A DNA stretch of 52,106 bases from an uncultured Bacteroidaceae bacterium (GCA_905233285.1 CAJODY010000008.1:1-52106), one strand, 5' to 3'; counted from the stretch's first letter, positions 31,298 through 40,703 are shown. Notes: generated by a model from the letters alone, not told the origin. Numbers and translations: made by a program.

Positions 31298-32793
31298 TAT
31301 TTAATCTTATCGACTGACGAGAAGAGGCGGTTCCAACGGATGCGAAGGAAGTGGTCGGTATAAGCATCGGGGCTGATGGAGAGCCAGATGAATTTGGGCT
31401 TACCTACGATGTGGTCTTCGGGTACGAATCCCCAGTAGCGGCTGTCGGCCGAGTTGTGGCGGTTGTCACCCATCATCCAGTAGTAGTCCATCTGGAAGGT
31501 ATAGGAGGTGGTTGGTTTGCCGTTGATGAGTATGGTGTCTTCGCGCACTTCGAGTTGGTTGCCCTCGTAGGTACGGATGCATCGTTCATAGATGGCGATG
31601 TTCTCCTGTGTGAGGGTGATGGTTTCGCCCTTGGCTGGGATGTGGATGGGGCCGTAGTTGTCACGTGTCCATCCGTAATCGTGGTTGAGCGGATAGAGGT
31701 TGCCAAACCATCCGTCCATGACTTCTACGATGGAATCGACTGCTTCGCATTGGCTGAGTCCTTCGAGTGCAGCGGTGGTGAGAGGCATGAATCCATAGAT
31801 GTTCCATTCGCTACGCTGTTCGTCGCTTATCTCCAACTGGTTGCAGAGGTCATCGTACTTTTTTAGGGTGAGGTCGTCGTGGGTATAGACCATATAGGAG
31901 AACTGTGCCAATTGGGGTGTGGGCTGCGGTACTCCGTCGTTGTAGATTATCTTGTTGCGGATTTCGAGTGTCTGTCCGGGCAGTCCGACGCAGCGCTTCA
32001 CGTAGTTTTCGCGACGGTCGGCAGGACGAACGACTACACGTCCGTAATGGCTCTCTCCGGATTTCACGATTGTCTTGCCTATACCGTAAAGTTGCTCGTA
32101 CATCTTGCGCTGTTCCCATGCGGAGAGTGTGTTCATGGCAGGCAGGTGGATACCCTGTTCTACGGCTGCTTTCTGTGCCAGTTGGATGCAGAGGTCGTAG
32201 TAGTCGCCATTGTAGTTGATAGCTACTGTGTCGCCTGCGGGGTAGTTGAAGACTACGATGTCGCCCAGTTCAACTTTACCGAATCCTTTGACGCGGCGAT
32301 ATTTCCACTGTGGCCACTCGATGTAGGATTTGCAGTTGAAGAGTGGTACGGTATGTTGGGTGAGCGGCAGGGTTAGCGGGGTTTGCGGAATGCGTGGTCC
32401 GTAGCTCATCTTGCTTACGAGCAGATAGTCGCCTGTGAGGAGTGACTTCTCGAGGGACGAGGATGGTATCTGGTAGTTCTGGAAGAAAAAGAGGTTGACG
32501 AAATAGACGGCAACCAAAGCGAAGACGATGGCATCGACCCACGACATGATGCCACGGGCTACGTCACTTTCGAGACTTTTCCACCAGGTCCATTTGATTT
32601 TCTTTGTTATGTAAACGTCGTAGATGAAGGGAACGACGATGAGTCCCATCCACGAACCGACCCAGAGTAGGAAGAGGAGGTAGAGTGTGGTTACGACTCC
32701 AAATTTAGTCCACTTGACCCATGTGGGCTGTGGCTTTTCGCCTTCGTTGCCCTGTGCTTGGGTTTTCTTGAAACTTTTATAATCGAAGCTCAT
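31297..32793 (-). CDS. lepB: Signal peptidase I
   Basis: The 498-residue membrane protease removes signal peptides of exported proteins. It has N-terminal membrane segments (FGVVTTLYLLFLLWVGSWMG, AIVFALVAVYFVNLFFF). IPSSSLEKSLLTGDYLLVSK follows, with catalytic Ser at ~113. The catalytic Lys is at ~266 in RENYVKRCVGLPGQTLEIRN, and the closing box is YWMMGDNRHNSADSRYWGF. At 498 residues it is longer than the E. coli enzyme, with an extra domain between the Ser and Lys boxes and another after it, as is usual in Bacteroidales. It follows dapB by 15 bases. Confidence 0.93.
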   Translation of the reverse strand: MSFDYKSFKKTQAQGNEGEKPQPTWVKWTKFGVVTTLYLLFLLWVGSWMGLIVVPFIYDVYITKKIKWTWWKSLESDVARGIMSWVDAIVFALVAVYFVNLFFFQNYQIPSSSLEKSLLTGDYLLVSKMSYGPRIPQTPLTLPLTQHTVPLFNCKSYIEWPQWKYRRVKGFGKVELGDIVVFNYPAGDTVAINYNGDYYDLCIQLAQKAAVEQGIHLPAMNTLSAWEQRKMYEQLYGIGKTIVKSGESHYGRVVVRPADRRENYVKRCVGLPGQTLEIRNKIIYNDGVPQPTPQLAQFSYMVYTHDDLTLKKYDDLCNQLEISDEQRSEWNIYGFMPLTTAALEGLSQCEAVDSIVEVMDGWFGNLYPLNHDYGWTRDNYGPIHIPAKGETITLTQENIAIYERCIRTYEGNQLEVREDTILINGKPTTSYTFQMDYYWMMGDNRHNSADSRYWGFVPEDHIVGKPKFIWLSISPDAYTDHFLRIRWNRLFSSVDKIK

Positions 32794-32808
32794 TGTTTTA
32801 TTTTGTTG

Positions 32809-33564
32809 TTAAAACTTGAAAAGATCGTCGGTGGTGAGGAGTCCCTCGTGTGTAGCTGTGAATTCAGCTGCGAGTACGGCTCCGAGTGCAAATCCTTTGC
32901 GTGAATGTGCGTCGTGAGTGATAGTTATCTTGTCGGCTTCGCTGTCCCATGTGATAGTATGGATACCTGGTACTTCGCCTCGACGGATAGAACTGATGGG
33001 AAGAAGGTCGGAGGCTACCTGGTCGGTACCCTCGATTGTGCCGTCGGGCTGCTGTAGGTAACCCATAGTCCAGTCCTTCTTACGGTCGAGACGTTCGACT
33101 ATCTGTTCGGCGAGTGTGATGCCTGTGCCCGACGGGTGGTCGAGTTTATGGATGTGGTGAGTCTCCTCTTCCTTGACGTCGTACTGTTCAAAGCCGTTCA
33201 TGATGTTTGCAAGGTATTTGTTGACAGCCGAGAAGATTGCCACACCGATGGAATAGTTGGATGCCCAAAAGAGTGTCTTCCCCTCTTTTTGACATGCACG
33301 TTTCACATCGTCGCCATGATCCTTGAGCCAGCCTGTACTACCGCTGACTACTTTGACTCCCTTTGCCCATGCTTTCAAGTAGTTGGCATAGGCTGTGTGG
33401 GGTGCTGTAAATTCGATGGCTACATCGGCACTTGCAAATGCCTCGCTTTCAAAGTCTTCCTGATTATCGATGTCGATGATGCTGACAATCTCGTGTCCGC
33501 GACTAAGGGCAATCTGTTCTATCATCTTACCCATCTTGCCATAACCTATTAATGCTATTTTCAT
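32809..33564 (-). CDS. dapB: 4-hydroxy-tetrahydrodipicolinate reductase
   Basis: The 251-residue NAD(P)H-dependent enzyme acts in diaminopimelate and lysine synthesis, feeding peptidoglycan. MKIALIGYGKMGKMIEQIAL is the nucleotide-binding Rossmann start. VVSGSTGW and FWASNYSIGVAIFSAVN follow, and HHIHKLDHPSGTGITLAEQI contains the catalytic His/Lys and the GTG loop. Length is typical for Bacteroidales. A TACTTTTG box lies 23 bases upstream of the ATG, so dapB-lepB-wbqC may form their own transcript. Confidence 0.95.
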   Translation of the reverse strand: MKIALIGYGKMGKMIEQIALSRGHEIVSIIDIDNQEDFESEAFASADVAIEFTAPHTAYANYLKAWAKGVKVVSGSTGWLKDHGDDVKRACQKEGKTLFWASNYSIGVAIFSAVNKYLANIMNGFEQYDVKEEETHHIHKLDHPSGTGITLAEQIVERLDRKKDWTMGYLQQPDGTIEGTDQVASDLLPISSIRRGEVPGIHTITWDSEADKITITHDAHSRKGFALGAVLAAEFTATHEGLLTTDDLFKF

Positions 33565-33587
33565 TGTTGTATTTTTAAAAATCGGTG

Positions 33588-33595
33588 CAAAAGTA
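33588..33595 (-). promoter_or_regulatory. -7 box of the dapB-lepB transcript
   Basis: On the minus strand the bases read TACTTTTG, an exact TAnnTTTG match, ending 23 bases before the dapB ATG. A heptamer repeat array (33604-33631) occupies the space where the -33 element should lie. Confidence 0.65.
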
Positions 33596-33603
33596 CGAAA
33601 TAT

Positions 33604-33631
33604 TTACCAATTGACCATTGACCATTGGTCA
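33604..33631. repeat. Heptanucleotide repeat upstream of dapB
   Basis: Units are ttaccaa, ttgacca, ttgacca, ttggtca. The array lies between the YqaA stop at 33633 and the dapB -7 box at 33588-33595, covering the predicted -33 position of that promoter. Confidence 0.85.
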
Positions 33632-33632
33632 T

Positions 33633-34088
33633 TTATGTTAGGGCGACGACTGAATATGCCACCATAATGTAGCGTATGAGTTTGCCCGCCAAAGAGTAGA
33701 GGAATACTCCGAAGACGTTGGCGCGGAGTATGCCCAACGAGATGGAAATGGCTGTGCCGAAGAAAGGAAGGAAGGAGAAAAATGCTATCCATGAACCCCG
33801 TCGCTCAACGTAACGCTGGGTGAGCAGGAGTCGTTTCTCTTTTATGTGCATCCAATGGGAAATCTGTTGGACATTGCCTATCCTGCCTATGTAATAGTTG
33901 AACATGGAACCGAGTACATTGCCTATGGTGCCGCTGATGACTGTCAGCGAAGGGTTCATGTTGGTGGTCACAAGCAGGGCACCCATGACCGCTTCGGAGC
34001 TAAACGGGACGAATGTTCCTGCAAGGAAGGAGGCGAGAGCCATACCGAAATAGCCATATTGGATGAAAAAGTCGTTGAGAGATTCCAT
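33633..34088 (-). CDS. YqaA/DedA-family membrane protein
   Basis: The 151-residue protein has three to four hydrophobic segments. It starts FFIQYGYFGMALASFLAGTF and contains GTIGNVLGSMFNYYIGRIG, the DedA/VTT-type motif, and WIAFFSFLPFFGTAISISLG near the end. DedA relatives are implicated in undecaprenyl-phosphate or phospholipid translocation; the short YqaA group is uncharacterised. It is nine bases downstream of the polytopic membrane protein gene and 68 bases upstream of dapB. Confidence 0.78.
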   Translation of the reverse strand: MESLNDFFIQYGYFGMALASFLAGTFVPFSSEAVMGALLVTTNMNPSLTVISGTIGNVLGSMFNYYIGRIGNVQQISHWMHIKEKRLLLTQRYVERRGSWIAFFSFLPFFGTAISISLGILRANVFGVFLYSLAGKLIRYIMVAYSVVALT

Positions 34089-34097
34089 AAGCAGAGA

Positions 34098-35030
34098 TTA
34101 AATTAGGGTTAGGAGTTCGGGAAAAGCCGAAATGGCAAATATCATTATGCTGAATAAGAGGAATACGATGGAGGCGATGTGGGCAAACTTGGTATAGGTG
34201 AGTGCAAAGAAATGTCCACCCATGATGGCCGTGCAGAGAATCAGCAGGGGAAGAATAAAATAGATATTCTGTGGTTGCAGTATTATGAGTAATGTAAAGA
34301 ATGCAGCATGCGAGATGACAATGTAAAGAATCATACGAACACGCGACTTATCCTCGTTTTTGTTTTTATAAAAATCGACGATTCCAACGGCTAAAACCAG
34401 TATTACATATGCTAATTGTATAATGGCGGGAAGGGTGAGTGATGAGTAGTCGGGCAGCTGAAAGGTGAACTGTCTGTAGAGTATGTCGATGATGCGCTGA
34501 TAATCCTCGATGAAGACCATAAAACCGAATCCGAGCCAATAAGGAGTAAGAAGTGCCAGCAGAGAGGCTGTGAAGCACTTGCCCGACATGCTCTGAGTGT
34601 AGAGTTGGCTAAACCAGAAAGCTGGAACCATAATCAGGATGGAGGGCATGATAAACGATGAAAGCGAGAGCAACAGATATATGAAGAAAGAAAGGCTCGG
34701 TGATTTAATCTGTACTGTTCGAAACAGTATGTGGCAGCACAGCAGATAGAAAAGTAACAGCACGTGTCCGCGATTGAAAGTGTGCAACTGGACTATTACT
34801 GTAAGCAGGAGGAAAAGGACGCAGCTGACCAAGCGCGAACCATTACGCAGGAGTGTGTTGCGAGTGTTCAACTCAGATGTGAGCAGGACAGCGCATACCG
34901 ATGCTGCCAGACCGAGCAGGAGTAGTTGAGAATTGAATTCGCTATGGAATGCCGGCCATAGCAATATACACACAATGCCGACAAGTGGCAGGGTGTATTT
35001 GTTGGTTGCTATGGGTAGGAGGAAGTGCAT
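34098..35030 (-). CDS. Uncharacterised polytopic membrane protein
   Basis: The 310-residue protein has about nine or ten hydrophobic segments, for example LVGIVCILLWPAF, LLLLGLAASVCAVLL, SFIMPSILIMVPAFWFSQLY and IILQPQNIYFILPLLILCTA. I do not recognise a named family; it resembles DUF6427-like Bacteroidetes membrane proteins, which is a guess. I start it at MHFLLPIATNKY (35030), because a perfect -7 box (35077-35070) lies over the longer TTG start and would put the transcript start downstream of it. The C-terminal residues ELLTLI come from a heptamer-like sequence (34103-34123). Confidence 0.65.
   Translation of the reverse strand: MHFLLPIATNKYTLPLVGIVCILLWPAFHSEFNSQLLLLGLAASVCAVLLTSELNTRNTLLRNGSRLVSCVLFLLLTVIVQLHTFNRGHVLLLFYLLCCHILFRTVQIKSPSLSFFIYLLLSLSSFIMPSILIMVPAFWFSQLYTQSMSGKCFTASLLALLTPYWLGFGFMVFIEDYQRIIDILYRQFTFQLPDYSSLTLPAIIQLAYVILVLAVGIVDFYKNKNEDKSRVRMILYIVISHAAFFTLLIILQPQNIYFILPLLILCTAIMGGHFFALTYTKFAHIASIVFLLFSIMIFAISAFPELLTLI
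34103..34123. repeat. Heptamer-like sequence at the membrane-protein stop
   Basis: ttagggt, taggagt, tcgggaa on the plus strand. On the coding strand the words AACTCCT and AACCCTA resemble the argH-end array. Confidence 0.45.
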
Positions 35031-35069
35031 CGTGCGTAATATATAATGAGAAAAAATCCAAAAGCTGCG

Positions 35070-35099
35070 CAAAGGTATGAAAAAAAAGTCGTACCTTCG
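35070..35099. promoter_or_regulatory. Divergent promoters for the membrane protein and miaB
   Basis: On the minus strand TACCTTTG (35077-35070) is a perfect -7 box, 39 bases before ATG 35030. On the plus strand TACCTTCG (35092-35099) precedes the miaB ATG (35107) by only seven bases, so a miaB transcript would have almost no leader. The two boxes are 14 bases apart. Confidence 0.65.
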
Positions 35100-35106
35100 C
35101 GGCGAA

Positions 35107-36406
35107 ATGAAGAAATTGTATATTGAGACATACGGCTGCCAGATGAATGTGGCGGACCGCTTCAGTCATGAAGATGGCAGGCTATGAGTCGTGTGAAACC
35201 CTTGAAGGAGCTGATGCTATACTGCTTAACACCTGTTCGGTACGCGAGAATGCGGAGAACAAAATCTACAATAGGTTGGAAGCACTTCGTGCCTTGAAAA
35301 ATGGGGGCAAGAAGCTGATTATAGGTGTGGTGGGATGTATGGCAGAGAGAGTGAAGGACGACCTGATAGAGAACCATGGTGTCGACCTGGTAGCTGGTCC
35401 CGACTCATACCTCACACTGCCCGACCTGTTTGCCAGTGTTGAGGTAGGCGAGAAGGCTATAAACGTGGAACTTTCGACAACGGAGACTTATCGCGATGTC
35501 ATTCCCGAACGTATATGCGGGAACCATGTGAGTGGATTTGTGAGTATCATGCGTGGTTGCAACAACTTCTGCCACTACTGCATCGTACCTTACACACGAG
35601 GACGTGAGCGCTCGAGAGAAGTGGACAGCATATTGAACGAGGTGAAGGATTTGAGAGAAAAGGGATTCAAGGAAGTGACCCTGTTGGGACAGAACGTGAA
35701 TAGCTATAAGTGTGACGATACAGATTTTCCTGCGCTGCTTGCAACTATAGCCGAGGCTGTGCCGGACATGCGCATTCGTTTCACTACTTCGCATCCGAAA
35801 GACATGAGTGACGACACACTGGACGTGATAGCTGCTCATCCGAATATCTGCCGACATATTCACCTGCCTGTACAGTCGGGTAGCAACAGGATACTCCAGT
35901 TGATGAATCGAAAATATACCCGTGAATGGTACCTGGAACGTGTGGCTGCTATACGTCGTATCTTGCCAGACTGCGGACTTACGACAGATATATTCGTGGG
36001 ATTCCACTCTGAAACGGAGGAAGACCACCAGATGTCGCTTTCGCTGATGAAGGAATGTGGATATGACAGCGCGTTTATGTTTAAGTATTCGGAGCGTCCA
36101 GGTACTTATGCCTCGAAACACCTGCCCGATGACGTGCCGGAGGAGACAAAGCTACGACGATTGAACGAGATGATTGCCTTGCAGAACGAACTGTCAGCTC
36201 AGAGTTATCGGAAGGATGTAGGCAAGACATTCGAAGTTCTGGCAGAGGGAGTGAGCAAGCGCTCGAAGGAGCAGTTGTTTGGTAGGACTCAGCAGAACAA
36301 AGTAGTGGTATTCGACAGGGGTAACCACCATATAGGTGATTTCGTGAAGGTGAAGATACTGGACTCTTCGTCTGCCACACTTAAGGGAACAGAAGTAAAA
36401 GATTAA
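35107..36406 (+). pseudogene. miaB: tRNA 2-methylthio-N6-dimethylallyladenosine synthase, frameshifted
   Basis: MiaB adds a methylthio group to i6A37 of tRNA and uses two [4Fe-4S] clusters. The native start ATG 35107 reads MKKLYIETYGCQMNVAD and then runs out of frame, stopping at 35187. The rest continues in another frame from ASVMKMAGYESCETLEGADA, through LLNTCSVRENAENKI, VVGCMAERV, the radical SAM site MRGCNNFCHYCIVPYTRGRE, to a TRAM domain. Relatives read D-S-E-V-V-A-S-V at the break; here the DNA goes from GAC directly to CGCTTCAGTC, which fits loss of 11 bases. Downstream initiation at ATG 35147 would lack the first Cys of the auxiliary cluster. Confidence 0.85.
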
Positions 36407-36414
36407 CACCCGAT

Positions 36415-37281
36415 ATGAAGAAACATTCGCATTTTTCCTCTACTCAATTTATCACTCCGGCTATCAGTACGACGCTTGTATTGCTGTTGCTGGGAACGAT
36501 TGTTTTTTTCGTTCTGACAGCCCATAACCTGTCGAACTATGTGAAGGAGAATATCAATATAAGCATACTTATCTCCGATGAATTGGATTCAAAGCAGATA
36601 GCGAATCTACGTAACGAGTTCGGCAAGACCGATTACGTAAAATCTATTGATTACATTTCGAAAGAGCAGGCTCTTCTGGATGCTACTACAGATATGGGTA
36701 CCGACCCGGCTGAGTTTTTGGGGTATAATCCGTTTACCGCTTCGTTTGAGGTGAAGTTGAAGGCCGAGCATGCAACTCCAGAGGAGATTGACGAAATCGT
36801 GAACAACGTGAAGAAACATCCGTCGGTAGTGGATGTCATCTATCAGAAAGACCTTATTAAGTCGGTGAACAGGAACTTGCAGAAGGTGAGCATCGTGCTG
36901 CTTGTCTTTGCTGTCCTTTTTACTTATATTTCTTTTGTACTGATAAACAATACGGTGCGTCTCTCCATCTTCTCGAAGCGTTTCATCATTAACACGATGA
37001 AGTTGGTAGGTGCGAAGTGGAGTTTTATTCGCCGTCCTTTCCTCGCAAACGGTTTTGCCTTGGGTGTCATTAGTGCCATCATTGCCGATGCCTTGTTGTA
37101 TGCGGGTTATGTATGGGCACAGAAATACGAGCAGGACCTGAATCTGGTGGTAAACGATGAGGTGCTCATCATTGTCGGAGCATCGGTTCTAGTCTTCGGC
37201 CTGCTTATCACTTTTCTGTGTACTTTCATCTCTGTGCAAAAATACTTGAAGATGTCAACCAACAAGCTTTACTACGTATAA
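36415..37281 (+). CDS. ftsX: Cell-division ABC permease FtsX
   Basis: The 288-residue inner-membrane protein works with the ATPase FtsE to activate peptidoglycan hydrolases at the division site. It has a cytoplasmic N terminus, a first helix (TLVLLLLGTIVFFVLTAHNL), and an extracytoplasmic domain with VKENINISILISDELDSKQI. Three C-terminal helices follow, around VSIVLLVFAVLFTYISFVLI, FALGVISAIIADALLYAGYV and VLIIVGASVLVFGLLITFLC. FtsE is not adjacent, as is usual in Bacteroidales. It is eight bases after miaB and precedes the DUF3098 gene by 24 bases. Confidence 0.9.
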   Translation: MKKHSHFSSTQFITPAISTTLVLLLLGTIVFFVLTAHNLSNYVKENINISILISDELDSKQIANLRNEFGKTDYVKSIDYISKEQALLDATTDMGTDPAEFLGYNPFTASFEVKLKAEHATPEEIDEIVNNVKKHPSVVDVIYQKDLIKSVNRNLQKVSIVLLVFAVLFTYISFVLINNTVRLSIFSKRFIINTMKLVGAKWSFIRRPFLANGFALGVISAIIADALLYAGYVWAQKYEQDLNLVVNDEVLIIVGASVLVFGLLITFLCTFISVQKYLKMSTNKLYYV

Positions 37282-37305
37282 TCACTTAAAGTCTCAATAC
37301 AAATT

Positions 37306-37530
37306 ATGTCAGATTTTGCATTTTCAAAAATCAATTACATCCTGCTTGCCATTGGTTTTGCCATAGTATTGCTGGGATTTGTACTTATGTCGGGCGACGG
37401 CACAACGGAAGAAGCTTTCAACCCTGATATTTTCAGTGACAGACGCATAAAGGTTGCGCCGATGGTCAGTCTGTTCGGTTTTATATTCGTAATCGTTGCC
37501 ATCCTTTGGCGCTCAAAAGATAAGAAATGA
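37306..37530 (+). CDS. DUF3098 small membrane protein
   Basis: The 74-residue protein begins [20 protein letters not shown] and has two hydrophobic helices separated by [20 protein letters not shown], the DUF3098 signature. It ends in a basic tail. Its function is unknown, but it is repeatedly found between ftsX and uppP in Bacteroidetes, which suggests an envelope or division role. Its stop overlaps the uppP start (ATGA). Confidence 0.85.
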   Translation: MSDFAFSKINYILLAIGFAIVLLGFVLMSGDGTTEEAFNPDIFSDRRIKVAPMVSLFGFIFVIVAILWRSKDKK

Positions 37531-38330
37531 ACGAAATTCAAGCATTTATTCTCGGAAACCTGCCTGTGAGCAGTAGTGGACACCTGCAGATAGGTCATCA
37601 TCTGCTGGGTACAGAAGATAGTGGCAGTCTCGCTTTCGACATCATGGTTCATGTGGCAACTGTATGTGCTACGTTGGTTATTCTCCGCAAGGAGGTATTC
37701 TGGATTTTCAGGGGACTGTTCCGCTGGGACGGCAGAATGAACGCTGAGCAGAAATATACGCTCAATATACTTATCTCGATGATTCCTATCGGTATCGTGG
37801 GTCTGTGTTTTAAGGACTATGTGGATGCGATATTCGAGGGAAGTCTTGTAGTAGTAGGAGTATGTCTGCTTGTGACAGCCAGTCTGTTGGCAATGACCCA
37901 TTTCTACAAACCTCAGGAACGTGAGTCGATTTCCCCCCTTCATGCCTTCATAATAGGTATAGCACAGGCTGTAGCAGTATTGCCGGGCCTGTCGCGAAGT
38001 GGTTCGACCATTGCAACGGGTCTGTTGCTAGGCAACGATAAACAGAAGCTGGCGCAGTTCTCTTTCCTTATGGTCATTCCACCGATATTGGGTGAGGCTC
38101 TGCTCGACTTCAAGCATATAGTAGCTCCGAGTGCGGAGTATCTGGCAGAACACGGAGAACAGGCAGCCATCTCTACCACATCCTTGATTGTGGGTTTCGT
38201 TGCTGCATTCATAAGCGGTTGTGTTGCCTGCAAATGGATGATTGACATTGTGAAGCGATGCAAGCTGATATACTTCGCCATATATTGTGCCATAGTAGGT
38301 ATGCTCGCCATCGGACTCGCCATATTCTAA
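37527..38330 (+). CDS. uppP: Undecaprenyl-diphosphatase lacking its catalytic (E/Q)xxxE motif
   Basis: The 267-residue membrane enzyme recycles undecaprenyl diphosphate to the monophosphate carrier. Normal proteins start like AIILGIIQGLTEFLPVSSSG, where the (E/Q)GLTE motif supplies catalytic acidic residues. Here the N terminus reads [20 protein letters not shown]: seven residues equivalent to IIQGLTE are missing and frame is kept. The rest is normal, including [20 protein letters not shown] with the second conserved PGxSRSGxT motif. The start is well fixed by the ATGA overlap with the previous gene. As written, the enzyme should be inactive. Other phosphatases (PAP2 type) could cover the role. 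Confidence 0.85.
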   Translation: MNEIQAFILGNLPVSSSGHLQIGHHLLGTEDSGSLAFDIMVHVATVCATLVILRKEVFWIFRGLFRWDGRMNAEQKYTLNILISMIPIGIVGLCFKDYVDAIFEGSLVVVGVCLLVTASLLAMTHFYKPQERESISPLHAFIIGIAQAVAVLPGLSRSGSTIATGLLLGNDKQKLAQFSFLMVIPPILGEALLDFKHIVAPSAEYLAEHGEQAAISTTSLIVGFVAAFISGCVACKWMIDIVKRCKLIYFAIYCAIVGMLAIGLAIF

Positions 38331-38336
38331 AGTGAC

Positions 38337-39122
38337 ATGAATCTGGAGAGCGGCTTCATACTGGCATTCAACAAACCCTACCGGTGGACATCGTTCAATC
38401 TGGTTGCAAAGGTCAGGGGAGAACTGTCGCGCCATTTGGGTGTGAATAAGGTGAAAGTAGGACATGCCGGCACGCTCGATCCACTTGCCACAGGTGTGAT
38501 GTTGGTATGTGTAGGTAAAGCTACGAAACAGATTGACACCCTCCAGGCTGGCACCAAAGAATACATAGCAGAAATAAAACTCGGAGCCACGACTCCGTCG
38601 TTCGATATGGAGACTTGTGAAGATGCACATTATCCTGTCGGACACATAACAAAGGAAGCTGTAGAACAGGTTTTGCCCCGTTTTGTTGGGACGATACAGC
38701 AGGTGCCTCCCACCTATTCGGCTGTAAAGGTTGATGGCAAGCGTGCCTTCAAATATGCCAGAAGCGGAGCAGAGGTAGAACTGAAACCCAAGACGCTGGT
38801 CATCGACGATATAGAGTTGCTCAGTTTCGGAATGGTAGAGCCTAAAGAAGCGGATATTCCAGCCGACGCAAATGAACGGATAAGATATCAGCACACCAAT
38901 CTGACCGACAGTTATCTGCAGCTTATCGTCAGGATAGTCTGTTCGAAGGGAACATACATACGGGCTTTAGCCAGAGATATCGGACAGGCTCTCGGAACCG
39001 GAGCATACCTTACTGGACTGTGTCGCACTCGCATAGGCGACTACCGGTTGAAAGACTGCATGAACGTGGAACAATTAGATGAGTGGCTAGTGAGCCATAC
39101 TATAGAAAAAGAGGAAAAATAG
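38337..39122 (+). CDS. truB: tRNA pseudouridine-55 synthase
   Basis: The 261-residue enzyme makes pseudouridine 55 in the T-loop of tRNAs. [20 protein letters not shown] carries the catalytic Asp. [40 protein letters not shown] and [20 protein letters not shown] complete the TruB pattern. There is a ~30-residue insertion around [20 protein letters not shown], compared with shorter homologues. It follows uppP by six bases and queA follows 34 bases later, giving three RNA-modification genes in the row (miaB, truB, queA). Confidence 0.94.
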   Translation: MNLESGFILAFNKPYRWTSFNLVAKVRGELSRHLGVNKVKVGHAGTLDPLATGVMLVCVGKATKQIDTLQAGTKEYIAEIKLGATTPSFDMETCEDAHYPVGHITKEAVEQVLPRFVGTIQQVPPTYSAVKVDGKRAFKYARSGAEVELKPKTLVIDDIELLSFGMVEPKEADIPADANERIRYQHTNLTDSYLQLIVRIVCSKGTYIRALARDIGQALGTGAYLTGLCRTRIGDYRLKDCMNVEQLDEWLVSHTIEKEEK

Positions 39123-39156
39123 CAATAAACACAAAAACATAACATATCAAGAGATT

Positions 39157-40239
39157 ATGAAACTCTCACAATTCAAGTTTAAACTTCCGGATGATAAGAT
39201 TACTCTTTATCCGCCTTTCAAGGATTTTGACGGTGAACGCATCTACAACCGTGACGAATGTAAAATGATGGTTGTGCATCGTGATACCGGTGAAATAGAA
39301 CATCGTACTTTCAAAGACATACTGGAGTACTTTGACGAAGGCGATGCTATCATTTTCAATGACACGAAGGTGTTTCCGGCACGTCTTTACGGAAACAAAG
39401 AGAAGACCGGTGCTCGCATCGAGGTATTTTTGTTGCGCGAGTTGAATGAGGAGCATCGTCTGTGGGATGTGCTTGTTGACCCTGCACGTAAGATTCGTAT
39501 CGGCAACAAACTCTACTTCGGAGAGGATGAGTCATTGGTAGCCGAAGTCATCGACAACACGACCAGTCGTGGACGTACGCTCCGTTTTCTTTACGACGGC
39601 AGTCATGATGAGTTCAAGTCTGTACTCTTCGGTATGGGTGAGGCTCCGATTCCTGATGATATCCGTTCTCACCGTCCGGCTGAGGCTTCCGACATGGAGA
39701 ATTTCCAGACCATATATGCCAAGCATGAAGGTGCTGTCACAGCCCCTACTTCGGGACTTCACTTCAGCAAGCAATTAATGAAACGACTCGAACTGAAGGG
39801 TGTGGAGCAGGCGTTCATCACTTTGCATTGCGGACTGGGTTGTTTCCGGAATATCGATGTAGAGGATCTTACTAAGCATAAGACTGATAGTGAGCAAATG
39901 ATTGTCGGTGAGGAAGCATGCGAAAAAGTAAACAAAGCAAAGGCCGCAGGTAAGAAAGTATGTGCTGTAGGAACGACAACGCTGCGTGCTACAGAAACTG
40001 CCGTAGGACCAAGTGGACTGCTGAAGAACTTTGATGGTTGGACAAATAAGTTCATTTTCCCGCCATACGACTTCCAAGTTTGCAACGCTTTCCTAGTAAA
40101 CCTGCAGATGCCGCTTTCCACACGTCTGATGCTCGTAACTGCCTTCGGAGGTTACGACCTCATCATGAAGGCATACCAGACAGCTCTCGATAACGATTAT
40201 AAATTTGGCACCTATGGTGATGCCATGCTCATATTATAG
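39157..40239 (+). CDS. queA: S-adenosylmethionine:tRNA ribosyltransferase-isomerase
   Basis: The 360-residue enzyme transfers and isomerises the ribosyl part of SAM to make epoxyqueuosine at tRNA position 34. Landmarks are [80 protein letters not shown] and [20 protein letters not shown]. The N-terminal region has a short extra loop near [16 protein letters not shown]. Otherwise the length is typical for Bacteroidetes. It is 34 bases after truB, in the same direction. Confidence 0.95.
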   Translation: MKLSQFKFKLPDDKITLYPPFKDFDGERIYNRDECKMMVVHRDTGEIEHRTFKDILEYFDEGDAIIFNDTKVFPARLYGNKEKTGARIEVFLLRELNEEHRLWDVLVDPARKIRIGNKLYFGEDESLVAEVIDNTTSRGRTLRFLYDGSHDEFKSVLFGMGEAPIPDDIRSHRPAEASDMENFQTIYAKHEGAVTAPTSGLHFSKQLMKRLELKGVEQAFITLHCGLGCFRNIDVEDLTKHKTDSEQMIVGEEACEKVNKAKAAGKKVCAVGTTTLRATETAVGPSGLLKNFDGWTNKFIFPPYDFQVCNAFLVNLQMPLSTRLMLVTAFGGYDLIMKAYQTALDNDYKFGTYGDAMLIL

Positions 40240-40250
40240 ATTATAGGGAA

Positions 40251-40703
40251 ATGAACAGCGCATATCTCTCGTTAGGAACGAATCTTGGGAACAAAGAGGA
40301 AAACCTAAAGAAGGCGATAGAAAAGATAGAGGAGCGGGTTGGGCACGTTAAGGCACAATCCGCTTTCCTACCTACCGAGCCTTGGGGATTCGAATCGACC
40401 AATTCGTTCCTTAATGCAGCGGTATATGTGGAGACAGAGCTTACTCCTTTTGAACTGCTGAAAGCGACTCAGGCAATAGAGCGTGAGATGGGAAGGACGG
40501 TGAAATCGACTCTCGGAGGCTACGCTGACAGAATAATCGACATAGACATCCTGCTGTATTACGACAATGTTGCCGTACCTGTGTTCGACAAGGAGAAAGA
40601 CTGGGGAGGAACAGTAAGGATTGAAAGTCCCGAACTGACTATTCCGCATCCACGGATGCACGAACGCGACTTCGTATTAATTCCATTAAAAGAGATACTA
40701 TGA
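40251..40703 (+). CDS. folK: 6-hydroxymethyl-dihydropterin pyrophosphokinase
   Basis: The 150-residue enzyme transfers pyrophosphate from ATP to the pterin in folate synthesis. It starts MNSAYLSLGTNLGNKEENLK and shows FLPTEPWGFESTNSFLNAAV. GGYADRIIDIDILLYYDNVA holds the HPPK signature with the metal-binding DIDIL aspartates, and the end reads LTIPHPRMHERDFVLIPL. The insertion VFDKEKDWGGTVRIESPE is unusual but does not touch the active-site motifs. Its stop overlaps the start of the peptidase gene by four bases. Confidence 0.93.
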   Translation: MNSAYLSLGTNLGNKEENLKKAIEKIEERVGHVKAQSAFLPTEPWGFESTNSFLNAAVYVETELTPFELLKATQAIEREMGRTVKSTLGGYADRIIDIDILLYYDNVAVPVFDKEKDWGGTVRIESPELTIPHPRMHERDFVLIPLKEIL

